Part shown: positions 46,276 to 55,102 of the stretch, piece by piece
Numbering within the stretch: position 1 is the first letter of the stretch
How the letters are laid out: every line of letters begins with the position of its first letter
Source of the DNA: Alteromonas sp. RKMC-009
GTDB taxonomy: Bacteria > Pseudomonadota > Gammaproteobacteria > Enterobacterales > Alteromonadaceae
Assembly: GCF_003584565.2 (NCBI RefSeq)
Contig: NZ_CP031010.1
Coordinates: 806,001 to 870,000 of the forward strand
Direction of reading: 5' to 3'
Length of the DNA stretch: 64,000 bases
Translations under genes and position numbers: made by a program
Notes under the pieces: model-generated
Told to the model about the DNA's origin: nothing
Seen by the model: the letters and a program-made list of their open reading frames with translations, nothing else
Database searches by the model: none

Positions 46276-47257
46276 TCAGTACATCAAAATAATAGGAAAG
46301 GGTCAGAAAGGCAGCCGTAGTCTGACCCGCGAAGAAGCATTCACCGCGATGAGAATGCTGCTGGCCGGCGAAGTGACCGGTGATCAAAGGGGCGCATTTT
46401 TAATGTTGCTCCGTACCCGCGAAGAAACCCCCGAAGAAGTCATTGGTTTTGTTCAGGCATGCCATCAACTTATCCCGCAAGATTTAGCCACACTCAAACC
46501 TGACGTAGATATTGGTTGTTATGCCGGTAAAAGACGCCAGTTGCCCTGGTACCTTTTATCTGCAGCTTTGCTGGCAAAAACAGGCAAACGGGTTTTTCTG
46601 CACGGTGCCCATGAACCCGGTTCCGGTCGGTTATATGCCAGCCACGTGCTGCCAACGCTGGGCTTACAGGCTGTGACATCAATCAGCGAAGCGAAGTCTC
46701 AACTGGACAGCTTCAATGCCAGCTATCTGGATTTAGGCGTGGTTCTGCCGCCGCTGAATACGTTAATAAAGCTCCGGGAAGTTTTTGCGCTGCGTTCCTG
46801 TGCGAATACGTTGGCGCGGTTACTGAATCCTACGGTAGCCCCGTATTGTGTGCAGGGTGTTTATCATATGCATCTTGATCATAAACACCGGCACGTCAAT
46901 GAAGCCTTCACGGCGTGGGATTCATTGTGTTTCCGTGGGGATGGTGGCGATCCGGAAGTGAACAGTGAAAGGCCTACGGACTTGTTTATTACCCGTAAAG
47001 GTGAAACGGAAACGGCGGTGTTACCTGCTTTTACGGAAAAGTGGGCTATGAAAGACAGGGAAATGGACATTGCTGATATGCTGGCTTTCTGGCGCGGCGA
47101 TATTCACCATCAATATGGTGAGCAGGCCGTTCATGCGACCCTGGTGAGCTATCTGATGCTGACAGATTCCTTGTCATCAGAGGAAGCCGCGAAGCAGGCT
47201 GTTACTCTCTGGCAAAACAGAGACAAACAAGCTTTACCCTTCACTCAGTCTTTGTAA
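46259..47257 (+). CDS. TrpD2/YbiB-like glycosyltransferase-family protein
   Basis: A 332-aa homologue of anthranilate phosphoribosyltransferase of the TrpD2/YbiB type. The N-terminal helical domain (LTREEAFTAMRMLLAGEVTGDQRGAFLMLLR) and the phosphoribosyl-type barrel are present, but the TrpD glycine-rich PRPP loop is altered (FLHGAHEPGSGRL). E. coli YbiB binds nucleic acid and lacks TrpD activity. It overlaps cobA by 17 bp and closes the nirB operon before a terminator. Why it sits in nitrate operons is unknown. Confidence 0.82.
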   Translation: MSQEFSQYIKIIGKGQKGSRSLTREEAFTAMRMLLAGEVTGDQRGAFLMLLRTREETPEEVIGFVQACHQLIPQDLATLKPDVDIGCYAGKRRQLPWYLLSAALLAKTGKRVFLHGAHEPGSGRLYASHVLPTLGLQAVTSISEAKSQLDSFNASYLDLGVVLPPLNTLIKLREVFALRSCANTLARLLNPTVAPYCVQGVYHMHLDHKHRHVNEAFTAWDSLCFRGDGGDPEVNSERPTDLFITRKGETETAVLPAFTEKWAMKDREMDIADMLAFWRGDIHHQYGEQAVHATLVSYLMLTDSLSSEEAAKQAVTLWQNRDKQALPFTQSL

Positions 47258-47314
47258 GGCTAAATTCTTCATCTTGCCGTTACCGGCAATATTCTGCATT
47301 TTATGGCGCAAATC

Positions 47315-47337
47315 AGGCAGTTTAACTGCCTTTTTTG
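47315..47337 (+). terminator. Intrinsic terminator of the nirB operon
   Basis: AGGCAG-TTTAA-CTGCCT followed by six T residues, 57 bp after the trpD2-like stop. The 423-bp gap 47258-47680 holds this terminator, then two NtrC-like sites, a sigma-54 promoter and the nrtA leader. Confidence 0.85.
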
Positions 47338-47355
47338 TTGATTTAATGTTTATTT

Positions 47356-47372
47356 TGCACCTTAATGATACA
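47356..47372. promoter_or_regulatory. NtrC-like enhancer site 1 upstream of nrtA
   Basis: TGCACC-TTAAT-GATACA has a perfect left arm and 4 of 6 in the right arm of the NtrC dyad. Its centre is 55 bp from site 2. Confidence 0.5.
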
Positions 47373-47410
47373 CGTCGGCGGGTTTCTATTTGCATCCCAA
47401 TTGAGCGCAA

Positions 47411-47427
47411 TGCGCGCTTTTTGTGCA
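47411..47427. promoter_or_regulatory. NtrC-like enhancer site 2 upstream of nrtA
   Basis: TGCGCG-CTTTT-TGTGCA keeps 4 of 6 left-arm and 5 of 6 right-arm bases. Its end is 89 bp before the -12 GC, matching the spacing at the two other nitrogen promoters. Confidence 0.55.
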
Positions 47428-47501
47428 CAAATTTGAAACAGCCTTTACCTTTCCTAATGCTGTATTTTTCTAAGTGACTGATATTAGTATCTTTTAATTT
47501 T

Positions 47502-47517
47502 TGGCATACCTGATGCA
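47502..47517 (+). promoter_or_regulatory. Sigma-54 promoter of the nrtA operon
   Basis: TGGC-ATACCTG-ATGCA keeps GG and GC at exact -24/-12 spacing with one mismatch (ATGC for TTGC). Start of transcription is expected near 47528, with a 150-nt leader. Confidence 0.7.
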
Positions 47518-47587
47518 ATAACCAATTTGCGAAAGTTACTGCTTATTAAAAGAACATTAATAGTAACGCGCTCACAACTTATTCATG

Positions 47588-47663
47588 CTCCAAAGTGATT
47601 TGGAGTGCGGCAACGAAGCCCACCACCTTAGCGGTCATTCGCTAAGGTGGTGGGTTTTTTTTT
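47588..47663 (+). promoter_or_regulatory. NasR-type two-hairpin attenuator of nrtA
   Basis: P1 (47588-47605): CTCCAA-AGTGAT-TTGGAG, hexaloop A1/G4. P2 follows directly (47605-47623): GTG(C)GGC-AACGAA-GCCCAC, hexaloop A1/G4, with one bulged C. P2's 3' arm is the beginning of the terminator's 5' arm at 47619-47663, a perfect 15-bp stem (CCCACCACCTTAGCG) with a 6-nt loop and nine T. P2 and the terminator are mutually exclusive, so NasR binding to P1-P2 would let polymerase pass to nrtA, whose ATG is 18 bp beyond. Confidence 0.9.
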
Positions 47664-47680
47664 GGCAACGAGGAACCCAC

Positions 47681-49084
47681 ATGAAAGCGTCAAAACCGTT
47701 ATTTGGTCTGACAAAGAAAGTAAAAACGCTGGCATCTACGCTGGCTCTGTCGTTGACAATGGCAGGCGCAAGCGTCTCAGCTGTTACAGCACAGGAAATT
47801 GACTGGCCCGAGAAAGAAGAACTTAAATTCGGCTTTATCAAACTGACTGATATGGCACCTCTGGCTATTGCTTATGAGAAAGGTTTCTTCGAAGACGAAG
47901 GTTTGTATGTCACGTTGGAAGCGCAGGCAAACTGGAAGGTTCTGCTCGACCGTGTTATTGACGGTCAGCTGGACGGTGCACATATGCTGGCCGGACAGCC
48001 TCTGGGTGCAACCATCGGTTTCGGTACTGAAGCGCACATTATTACTGCATTCAGCATGGACTTAAACGGTAACGGTATCACCGTCTCCAACGACATCTGG
48101 AAGGAGATGGAAAAGCACATCCCTCAGGAAAACGGTCAACCAGTTCACCCGATTAAAGCGGATTACCTGAAGCCGGTAGTCGACAGTTACCGTGAAGCGG
48201 GCAAGCCTTTCAATATGGGCATGGTATTCCCGGTATCTACCCACAACTACGAGCTGCGTTACTGGCTGGCGGCCGGTGGTATTCACCCGGGCTTCTATGC
48301 ACCGCACAAAGGTGACACATCCGGTCAGATTGATGCTCAGGCACTGCTGTCTGTGACACCTCCGCCGCAAATGCCGGCCACCATGGAAGCGGGTACCATT
48401 TACGGTTATTGCGTAGGTGAACCCTGGAACCAGCAAGCCGTGTTTAAAGGCATTGGTGTACCGGTTATTACCGACTATGAAATCTGGAAAAACAACCCGG
48501 AAAAAGTATTCGGTGTCAGCAACGAATGGGCCGAAAAGTACCCGAACACGCACCTTCGTGTGGTAAAAGCGATGATCCGTGCAGCGATGTGGCTGGATGA
48601 AAACAACAACGCTAACCGTCCTGAAGCGGTAAAAATTCTCTCTAAACCTTCATATGTAGGTGCAGACGAAGCGGTACTGGCAAACAGCATGACAGGTACA
48701 TTTGAATACGAAAAAGGCGACAAGCGTGAGGTGCCTGATTTCAACGTATTCTTCCGCTACAACGCTACTTACCCGTACTACAGCGATGCGATCTGGTATT
48801 TAACGCAAATGCGTCGTTGGGGTCAGATCTCTGAAGCGAAACCTGACAGCTGGTATATGGACATGGCGAAGAAAGTTTACCGCCCTGACATTTATGCCGT
48901 TGCTGCTAAAGCGCTAATCGCGGAAGGTAAAGCGAAAGCTGCAGACTTCCCTGATTTCGACTCAGAATCTGGTTTTAAACCACCTCAATCAGAATTCATT
49001 GACGGCGTAACGTACGACGGTACTAAGCCCAATGCTTATCTGGAAAGCTTTGGTATCGGCCTGAAAGGCGACACCGTACTTTAA
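47681..49084 (+). CDS. nrtA: Nitrate ABC transporter substrate-binding protein
   Basis: A 467-aa NrtA/CmpA/NasF-type periplasmic protein. The start is the ATG at 47681 ([10 protein letters not shown]) with AGGA 6 nt upstream; the open frame runs back to 47585 but through the attenuator, so that extension is not translated. The signal peptide ends near VTA|QE. Binding-fold marks: [58 protein letters not shown]. It binds nitrate (possibly nitrite) for NrtB/NrtD. Confidence 0.93.
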   Translation: MKASKPLFGLTKKVKTLASTLALSLTMAGASVSAVTAQEIDWPEKEELKFGFIKLTDMAPLAIAYEKGFFEDEGLYVTLEAQANWKVLLDRVIDGQLDGAHMLAGQPLGATIGFGTEAHIITAFSMDLNGNGITVSNDIWKEMEKHIPQENGQPVHPIKADYLKPVVDSYREAGKPFNMGMVFPVSTHNYELRYWLAAGGIHPGFYAPHKGDTSGQIDAQALLSVTPPPQMPATMEAGTIYGYCVGEPWNQQAVFKGIGVPVITDYEIWKNNPEKVFGVSNEWAEKYPNTHLRVVKAMIRAAMWLDENNNANRPEAVKILSKPSYVGADEAVLANSMTGTFEYEKGDKREVPDFNVFFRYNATYPYYSDAIWYLTQMRRWGQISEAKPDSWYMDMAKKVYRPDIYAVAAKALIAEGKAKAADFPDFDSESGFKPPQSEFIDGVTYDGTKPNAYLESFGIGLKGDTVL

Positions 49085-49105
49085 TTACGCATACGGGAGA
49101 CGAAC

Positions 49106-50095
49106 ATGAGCAAGTCAGCGTCATTAGTCACATCCATTGGATTAAAAGAAGGCAATATGGGCAAGGTCATATTATCAAACCTGCAAGCGTTGTTGTTGCC
49201 AGTCATTGGTTTACTGCTTTTCCTCGCCGTCTGGAACGGGGTAGCAAAAACCATCGATACGTCACTGGGCCAGTTCCCTGGTCCGGCACAGGTATGGACG
49301 CAGGCGCTGACCCTCATGGATGAACACAATGCGCAACGTGAAAAGGCTGACGCATTTTACGAGCGTCAGGAAGAACGTAATGCTGCGCGGGTAGCAAAGG
49401 ACCCGGACTATGTACCGAAAATTCGTCCTTTTACCGGCGCACCAACCTTCTTTGATCAAATCTGGACAAGCTTGTACACCGTTATGGTCGGCTTTTTTAT
49501 TGCGTCGGTCATCGCTGTACCGGTAGGGATCATGTGCGGACTAAGCAAGTCTGCTTACACCGCGATTAACCCTCTTATCCAGCTTTTCAAACCCGTGTCT
49601 CCGTTGGCCTGGCTGCCATTGGTAACGATGGTAGTCAGTGCCCTTTATGTGTCAGACGACCCGATGTTTTCAAAGTCATTTGTCACTTCTGCATTCACGG
49701 TATCACTGTGCTGTTTGTGGCCAACACTGATCAATACGGCTGTGGGTGTATCTAACATCGACAAAGACCTGGTGAATGTAAGCCGCGTACTGCGTCTCAA
49801 GCCGCCTACGCACCTGACTAAAATTGTTTTACCTGCCTCAATTCCGATGATCTTTACCGGTTTGCGCTTGTCGCTGGGTATTGGCTGGATGGTATTGATT
49901 GCCGCAGAAATGCTGGCACAAAACCCGGGGCTGGGTAAGTTCGTGTGGGATGAGTTCCAGAACGGCAGCTCAGAATCACTGGCCCGAATTATGGTTGCTG
50001 TACTGACTATCGGTGCCATCGGCTTCGTACTGGACCGCATCATGCTGATGTTTCAGCGCATGGTGAGCTGGGACAAAAACAGCGTATTACGCTAA
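49106..50095 (+). CDS. nrtB: Nitrate ABC transporter permease
   Basis: A 329-aa inner-membrane permease of the NrtB/TauC type. The first helix (LPVIGLLLFLAVWNGV) is followed by a charged periplasmic insert of about 60 residues (EKADAFYERQEERNAARVAK), then five more helices. The EAA loop region is VNVSRVLRLKPPTHLTKIVLPASIPMIFTGLR, which contacts the ATPase. The start is supported by GGGAG upstream. It is 21 bp after nrtA. Confidence 0.92.
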   Translation: MSKSASLVTSIGLKEGNMGKVILSNLQALLLPVIGLLLFLAVWNGVAKTIDTSLGQFPGPAQVWTQALTLMDEHNAQREKADAFYERQEERNAARVAKDPDYVPKIRPFTGAPTFFDQIWTSLYTVMVGFFIASVIAVPVGIMCGLSKSAYTAINPLIQLFKPVSPLAWLPLVTMVVSALYVSDDPMFSKSFVTSAFTVSLCCLWPTLINTAVGVSNIDKDLVNVSRVLRLKPPTHLTKIVLPASIPMIFTGLRLSLGIGWMVLIAAEMLAQNPGLGKFVWDEFQNGSSESLARIMVAVLTIGAIGFVLDRIMLMFQRMVSWDKNSVLR

Positions 50096-50110
50096 TCAGG
50101 AGAAACAGAT

Positions 50111-50968
50111 ATGACTGCAAAACATCTTGAACTGACGCAGGTAGGTATCGATTTTCCTACCCCGAAAGGCCCGTTCACTGCTTTACGGGACGTAAACCTG
50201 AAAATCAGCAAAGGCGAATTCGTATCATTAATCGGGCACTCAGGGTGTGGTAAGTCCACCGTACTGAACATCGTTGCCGGTTTACATCAGGCAACTTCCG
50301 GCGGTGTCATTCTGGACAACGCAGAGGTGAAAGAGCCCGGTCCGGAGCGGGCGGTAGTATTCCAGAACCATTCTTTGCTGCCCTGGCTGACCGTTTACAA
50401 AAATGTAGAGCTTGCTGTTAAGCAAACTCTGCGTGGTAAGTCTAAAGCCGAAATCAAAGACTGGGTGATGCACAACCTTGAGCTGGTGCATATGACCCAT
50501 GCGATCGACAAGCTGCCTTCGGAAATTTCCGGCGGGATGAAACAGCGTGTTGGTATTGCCCGCGCACTGGCTATGGAGCCCAAAGTACTGCTCATGGACG
50601 AACCCTTCGGTGCCCTTGATGCACTGACCCGTGCCCATTTGCAGGATTCACTGATGGACATCCATGCTGATCTTGGTAACACCGTCATCATGATTACCCA
50701 CGATGTGGATGAAGCCGTTTTATTGTCTGACCGCATCGTGATGATGACTAATGGTCCGGCAGCAACGGTTGGTGAAATTCTGGATATTAATCTGCCAAGA
50801 CCACGGGATCGTCTGGTGCTGGCAGATAACCCGGAATACAACCATTACCGCCATGAAGTACTCACCTTCCTGTACGAAAAACAGAAAAAAGTTGAGCCGG
50901 TAAACAGCCGTCAAAAAGATTCAAAAAACACTAAGGCTACATCAGCAAAAAAGTCTGATGCTGCCTGA
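50111..50968 (+). CDS. nrtD: Nitrate ABC transporter ATP-binding protein
   Basis: A 285-aa ABC ATPase of the NrtD/TauB family. Walker A GHSGCGKST, Q loop VFQNHSLLPW, signature SGGMKQR, Walker B LLMDEPFGALD and H loop MITHDVDEA. The C-terminus has a Lys/Ser-rich tail. There is no NrtC-like fused sensor domain, so nitrate feedback through NrtC is not present here. It is 15 bp after nrtB. Confidence 0.94.
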   Translation: MTAKHLELTQVGIDFPTPKGPFTALRDVNLKISKGEFVSLIGHSGCGKSTVLNIVAGLHQATSGGVILDNAEVKEPGPERAVVFQNHSLLPWLTVYKNVELAVKQTLRGKSKAEIKDWVMHNLELVHMTHAIDKLPSEISGGMKQRVGIARALAMEPKVLLMDEPFGALDALTRAHLQDSLMDIHADLGNTVIMITHDVDEAVLLSDRIVMMTNGPAATVGEILDINLPRPRDRLVLADNPEYNHYRHEVLTFLYEKQKKVEPVNSRQKDSKNTKATSAKKSDAA

Positions 50969-50998
50969 CTAAAGCACACAATTTAATAAAAACAATAG

Positions 50999-51031
50999 GA
51001 TAGCTCAGCCGCAAGGCACGGGCGGGCTATC
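50999..51031 (+). other. Intercistronic hairpin between nrtD and the porin gene
   Basis: GATAGC pairs with GCTATC, enclosing a GC-rich stretch with GCC/GGC pairing; no T tract follows. It may stabilise the nrtABD mRNA or set porin level. Confidence 0.45.
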
Positions 51032-51058
51032 TCTGTCTCAAAATCAGAGGAACACACG

Positions 51059-52261
51059 ATGAAACTAACTGCAATGTACCCGCGCACACTGCTTGCTGTT
51101 GCGCTCACAGGTGTCTTTTCCCCGGCTATGGCAGCCGACTGGTATGACGCAATGAAAGAAACCACTGCTACGGCAGCGTTTAATTTGCGTTACGAAGGTG
51201 TGCAACAGGATAATGCGCTGGCTGACGCCGATGCCCTGACGTTACGTACGATGGTGGGAATCACATCCGGTAGCTACAAAGGTTTTTCTTTCACTGCTGA
51301 AATGGAAGATGTGCGTATTGCCTTAGGGCAGGGCGATTACTCAGTGCCACCGGCCGGTTATCAGGCGGGAGAATATTCCGTTATCGCAGACCCTGAAACC
51401 ACCGAGCTGCACCAGGGATTTGTGCAATATAAAAATGAAGGCTTGACTATCAAAGGTGGTCGCCAGATCATTGCACTGGACGGTCACCGCTTTGTCGGCC
51501 ACGTGGGCTGGCGTCAGGACTGGCAAACCTTCGACGGGGTAACCGCAAAGTACACGTCCGGTAATATGTCTGCATTTTACGGGTATGTTACCCAACGTAA
51601 CCGTATTTTCGCTGAAGCGGCAGACCTGGACAGTAAAGATCACCTGCTGAACCTTTCTTACAGCAGCGATATCGGTAAGTTCACGGCGTATGCGTACTTA
51701 CTGGAAGTGGATAACGGTATTGATAACGGACTTGATACTTACGGCATCAGCTATGCCGGCAGCACCGCAACGGACTCCGTGAAGTGGATTTATAATGCTG
51801 AATATGCCACGCAAACCAGCGATACCCCGGCGGCCAGCTATGATGCCGATTATTACATGTTAGAAGGTGGTGCAGTGGTTTCCGGCATCACGGCTAAAGT
51901 GACTTATGAAGTGCTGGGTTCAGACAACGGCATGTACGGCTTCTCTACACCGCTGGCGACCCTGCATAAGTTTAACGGCTGGACGGATCAATTCCTTGCT
52001 ACACCGGCACAAGGTCTTGAAGACCTGGCCTTTACCGTCAGTGGCGGTCTGGCAGGTGGTAAATGGCTGGCAGCTTACCACGCGTTTGATGCAAATGAAG
52101 CCACTGAAGGCGTCAGTGATCTCGGTAGTGAAATCAATGTACAATACGTTACAAAAGTAGCTGAGCATTTCACACTGGGTCTGAAATACGGTACGTATTC
52201 TGCCGGTGATATTAAAGTGGACACTGACAAAGTATGGGTTTGGATCGGCGCGAAATTCTAA
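51059..52261 (+). CDS. Outer-membrane porin, alginate-export-like family
   Basis: A 400-aa protein with a signal peptide (MKLTAMYPRTLLAVALTG...AMA|AD) and alternating amphipathic strands ending in a terminal Phe (VWVWIGAKF), a beta-barrel signature. Marks such as LTIKGGRQIIALDGHRFVGHVGWRQDWQTFDG resemble the alginate-export (PF13372) fold. Its place directly after nrtABD suggests an outer-membrane channel for nitrate; that role is inferred. mobA begins inside its last 28 bp. Confidence 0.8.
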   Translation: MKLTAMYPRTLLAVALTGVFSPAMAADWYDAMKETTATAAFNLRYEGVQQDNALADADALTLRTMVGITSGSYKGFSFTAEMEDVRIALGQGDYSVPPAGYQAGEYSVIADPETTELHQGFVQYKNEGLTIKGGRQIIALDGHRFVGHVGWRQDWQTFDGVTAKYTSGNMSAFYGYVTQRNRIFAEAADLDSKDHLLNLSYSSDIGKFTAYAYLLEVDNGIDNGLDTYGISYAGSTATDSVKWIYNAEYATQTSDTPAASYDADYYMLEGGAVVSGITAKVTYEVLGSDNGMYGFSTPLATLHKFNGWTDQFLATPAQGLEDLAFTVSGGLAGGKWLAAYHAFDANEATEGVSDLGSEINVQYVTKVAEHFTLGLKYGTYSAGDIKVDTDKVWVWIGAKF

Positions 52262-52821
52262 GTCATGAAACCGCAGGGTTAGTACTCTGCGGCGGCAAGT
52301 CATCCAGAATGGGGCGGGATAAATCCCGCCTGACACTGAATGGTTTGACGCTGCTGGATGCTACCCGGCAAACATTGTCAGGTGTTTGTGAGATGGTTTA
52401 CACCCTTGGCAAAACAGACTGCGATTTTACCGATTTATACGAAGATAAAGGGCCGGCTATGGCCCTTTTCAGTATGCTCGGCCAGGCCCGTATTCAGGAT
52501 GGTGCCAGATTACTGGTTATGCCGGTAGACATGCCCCTTTGTACGGTATCGTGCCTGCAGGCAATTCTGCAGGAGAGCCGACAGCGTGAGACCAGCGTAT
52601 ATACCAGTGATGCTATCATGCCACTGGTGATCTGCTACTCGCAGCAGGGCATGAATATCCTCAAACAATGCGTTGAAGATCAATCCTCATTATCCCTGCG
52701 CAGATTACTCAATTGTTTCGGCTGCGAAGCGGTAGACCTGCCACAATTTACTGACGAATTGATGAATGTGAACAACCCTGATGACTGGCAGAAGGTGCTG
52801 GACAGAAAAGGCAGTGAGTAG
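52234..52821 (+). CDS. mobA: Molybdenum cofactor guanylyltransferase
   Basis: A 195-aa MobA that attaches GMP to molybdopterin, giving the MGD cofactor required by the nitrate reductase. The nucleotide-binding motif is LCGGKSSRMGRDKS (from about residue 17). DKGPAMALFSML and MPVDMPL follow (the D-M-P metal site). E. coli MobA has 194 aa. The only in-frame ATG (52234) overlaps the porin gene by 28 bp, so translation is probably coupled; a TTG at 52240 is an alternative. Confidence 0.92.
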   Translation: MGLDRREILSHETAGLVLCGGKSSRMGRDKSRLTLNGLTLLDATRQTLSGVCEMVYTLGKTDCDFTDLYEDKGPAMALFSMLGQARIQDGARLLVMPVDMPLCTVSCLQAILQESRQRETSVYTSDAIMPLVICYSQQGMNILKQCVEDQSSLSLRRLLNCFGCEAVDLPQFTDELMNVNNPDDWQKVLDRKGSE

Positions 52822-52874
52822 GTTTGTCTGAACGAAAATGAAAAATTACGTAAAGTGGTGAATGCGGCGGTACC

Positions 52875-54263
52875 TTATATGATGCGATTCCGGCCGGCTT
52901 TTTTTGCATCGTAAAGCGCTCTGTCAGCCTCATCAAATGCCTGCTCAAATGGAGCGCCTGTAGTTGCTTCAGCAACACCGAAACTACAAGTGGCAGTGAA
53001 CTCAAAACCAGCAAACGAAAGTTGTGAGATGTTTTTTCTTAACGTAGCGGCAACCTGTCTGGCCCTCTGTACATTTGTCCGGGGTAAAAGTAAAACAAAC
53101 TCGTCTCCGCCAAACCGTCCGAACACATCACTTTTGCGTAATTTTTTACGCACACAAATAGCAATCTCTCTGAGTACATTGTCACCCACAGAGTGCCCGT
53201 AGGTGTCGTTAATCACTTTGAACTTGTCAACATCAAACACAATCAGGCTGACCGGCTTGTCGTAACGTGACGCGTATTTCAGCTGCTGTTCAGCCAGAGC
53301 CGTGAAGTGTTCACGGTTTAAGGCCTGTGTCAGATAATCTATATGTACTTTTTCAAACAGTGCCCGGTTGTCTGCTGCCAGTGCAGGGACGCACATAGTA
53401 AAGTAAGCACTACAGGCGATGACATTGATGCCGAACTGGTAAATATAGGCCTGAGTGTCTACACCAATAACCGCCACTATTGCCGCAGTTAAAACACTCA
53501 CTGCAGCCAGGCTGATACTGGCTCTGAATGGCGTCTCAGTAAATACAATCCAGGTGACAGGAATTGCGAGAAAGAAAATGAAGCATGCTATCTCCTCTGA
53601 GTTAAGCCATTCCGCCGTGATTAAAATTATGCTTAATAGCAAACCTGTCAGTACCAGTTTCCAGATAAACGTAGAAAGGGCTTTCGGGCGATCATAAAAA
53701 TTAATTTCCGGCATGAATGAGTGACGTGGAAATAAACGGGTGACTATGCTGGCAAATATCGGGGCCATGACCACAACGCCCGTCATATCCCCAATCCACC
53801 AGGCAATCAGGCTGTCGACGCCATCGTAAGAATAAATCAGAGCCAAACCGCTTGCCGCCAGAATCAGACTGCTGACAGCGGCAATCAACAAAAATCTGGT
53901 CACAAGAGTGACTAAGTTAAAAGACGCTGAAAGCGCCATCTGGCGCTTAAGCAGTAACGCGCCTCCACCATACAGGAACGTGTGCAGGGTGGCGAAGATA
54001 CTGCCGGAAGCTAACAGTTCTGCGGTATCCCTGGCCGTATTAAATAAGCTGTTTTCCCAGAATGTAGAGAACATGCAGGCAAGCCATACAGCAAGCGTTG
54101 CAGATCTGCTTCCCATGAGTAAGAAGGCCGCAAAGGTAAGTCCGGCAGGAGGAAACCAGAGACTCGCGTGAGGTGCATATTCCAGAAATACAGACAGCCT
54201 CCAGAGTAATAACCACAGTGGAAGCAGCAGACAACATTTAATGACAGCAGAGAAATTTAACAA
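52875..54263 (-). CDS. MASE1-GGDEF diguanylate cyclase
   Basis: A 462-aa protein. About eight hydrophobic helices over residues 1-300 form a MASE1-type sensor (LWFPPAGLTFAAFLLMG, WWIGDMTGVVVMAPI are typical). The C-terminal GGDEF domain has GGDEF at 385-389 and an intact RxxD I-site (RKSD) five residues before. Predicted to make c-di-GMP in response to an unknown signal. It converges with mobA with a 53-bp gap. Confidence 0.92.
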   Translation of the reverse strand: MLNFSAVIKCCLLLPLWLLLWRLSVFLEYAPHASLWFPPAGLTFAAFLLMGSRSATLAVWLACMFSTFWENSLFNTARDTAELLASGSIFATLHTFLYGGGALLLKRQMALSASFNLVTLVTRFLLIAAVSSLILAASGLALIYSYDGVDSLIAWWIGDMTGVVVMAPIFASIVTRLFPRHSFMPEINFYDRPKALSTFIWKLVLTGLLLSIILITAEWLNSEEIACFIFFLAIPVTWIVFTETPFRASISLAAVSVLTAAIVAVIGVDTQAYIYQFGINVIACSAYFTMCVPALAADNRALFEKVHIDYLTQALNREHFTALAEQQLKYASRYDKPVSLIVFDVDKFKVINDTYGHSVGDNVLREIAICVRKKLRKSDVFGRFGGDEFVLLLPRTNVQRARQVAATLRKNISQLSFAGFEFTATCSFGVAEATTGAPFEQAFDEADRALYDAKKAGRNRII

Positions 54264-54430
54264 GGATCCAGCACAGCATACGAGTATCTATACTTCCATC
54301 ATAAAACGACCCTCTTGCTGTTCCAAATAAAACTGGCGTTTTTACCTGAGGACCAAAATGAAAAGAGGAAAGTACAGTGCTTGTTGAACCGTGTGAGAGC
54401 GATTTGCAGACATCCCTCAGCTCAACCAGG

Positions 54431-55033
54431 CTATGCCCCGTCACCGTTTTTCAGCCATCCCTTCTCAACGGCCAAATCAAGCTGTTCGTTCACATAGCGC
54501 CATAAGCCCGGGGCGGCTTGCTGCAAGTGGGCGTTGCGGGCAAGAATTTTCTCTTTCGCTACCCCGTGACGCACCCAGCTTCCGCCTTCTGCTGCCATGT
54601 TCTGAAACACCGGTAATACTCTGTCCATGGCTTTGGCAAATTTAGCATCGGGGGTTTCTGCAGCTTCAAACTCGTGCCATAACGCCAGCAAGATTTCCCC
54701 CTGGCCCCGGGGAAGTAATCCGAAGATGCGCTCTGCGGCGGCAAATTCTTTTTCTTCCTGCTCAGCATGATCGGCCGCTTCAGCAAAAGCGAACATATCA
54801 CCGGCGTCGATTTCAACCAGGTCGTGGATAAGAATCATTTGTATGACACGGTGAATATTCACGTTTTGTTCTGCGTAGGGTGCCAGCACCGATGCCATTA
54901 ACGCCACGTGCCAGCTGTGTTCGGCGCTGTTTTCCTGTCGGTCACCATCGCAGGGCAGACGGACCTGACGTTTTACAGCTTTGAGATTATCGAGCTCACG
55001 GATAAAAGCGGCCTGAGCCTGAATATCTGTCAT
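54431..55033 (-). CDS. HD-domain hydrolase (HDDC2/YfbR-like)
   Basis: A 200-aa HD phosphohydrolase. Metal ligands: H in ENSAEHSWHVALMA, HD in ILIHDLVEIDAGD, and a later Asp in KAMDRVLP. E. coli YfbR and human HDDC2 with this arrangement are 5'-deoxynucleotidases; that activity is inferred. It is downstream of dsbA on the same strand, across a terminator. Confidence 0.86.
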   Translation of the reverse strand: MTDIQAQAAFIRELDNLKAVKRQVRLPCDGDRQENSAEHSWHVALMASVLAPYAEQNVNIHRVIQMILIHDLVEIDAGDMFAFAEAADHAEQEEKEFAAAERIFGLLPRGQGEILLALWHEFEAAETPDAKFAKAMDRVLPVFQNMAAEGGSWVRHGVAKEKILARNAHLQQAAPGLWRYVNEQLDLAVEKGWLKNGDGA

Positions 55034-55055
55034 AAAAAGCGTTCCTGTGTAGCAA

Positions 55056-55083
55056 AGAAAAAACGCGCCGTGCGGCGCGTTTT
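55056..55083 (-). terminator. Intrinsic terminator of dsbA
   Basis: AAACGCGCC and GGCGCGTTT around a 4-nt loop. Read on the minus strand it ends in six T residues, 20 bp after the dsbA stop. Confidence 0.9.
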
Positions 55084-55102
55084 AAGTGATTTATAAAAAA
55101 AC

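Noticed and set aside
47585..47680. 32-residue N-terminal extension of NrtA
   Set aside because: It would be translated from the attenuator hairpins. The signal peptide and ribosome site belong to the ATG at 47681.
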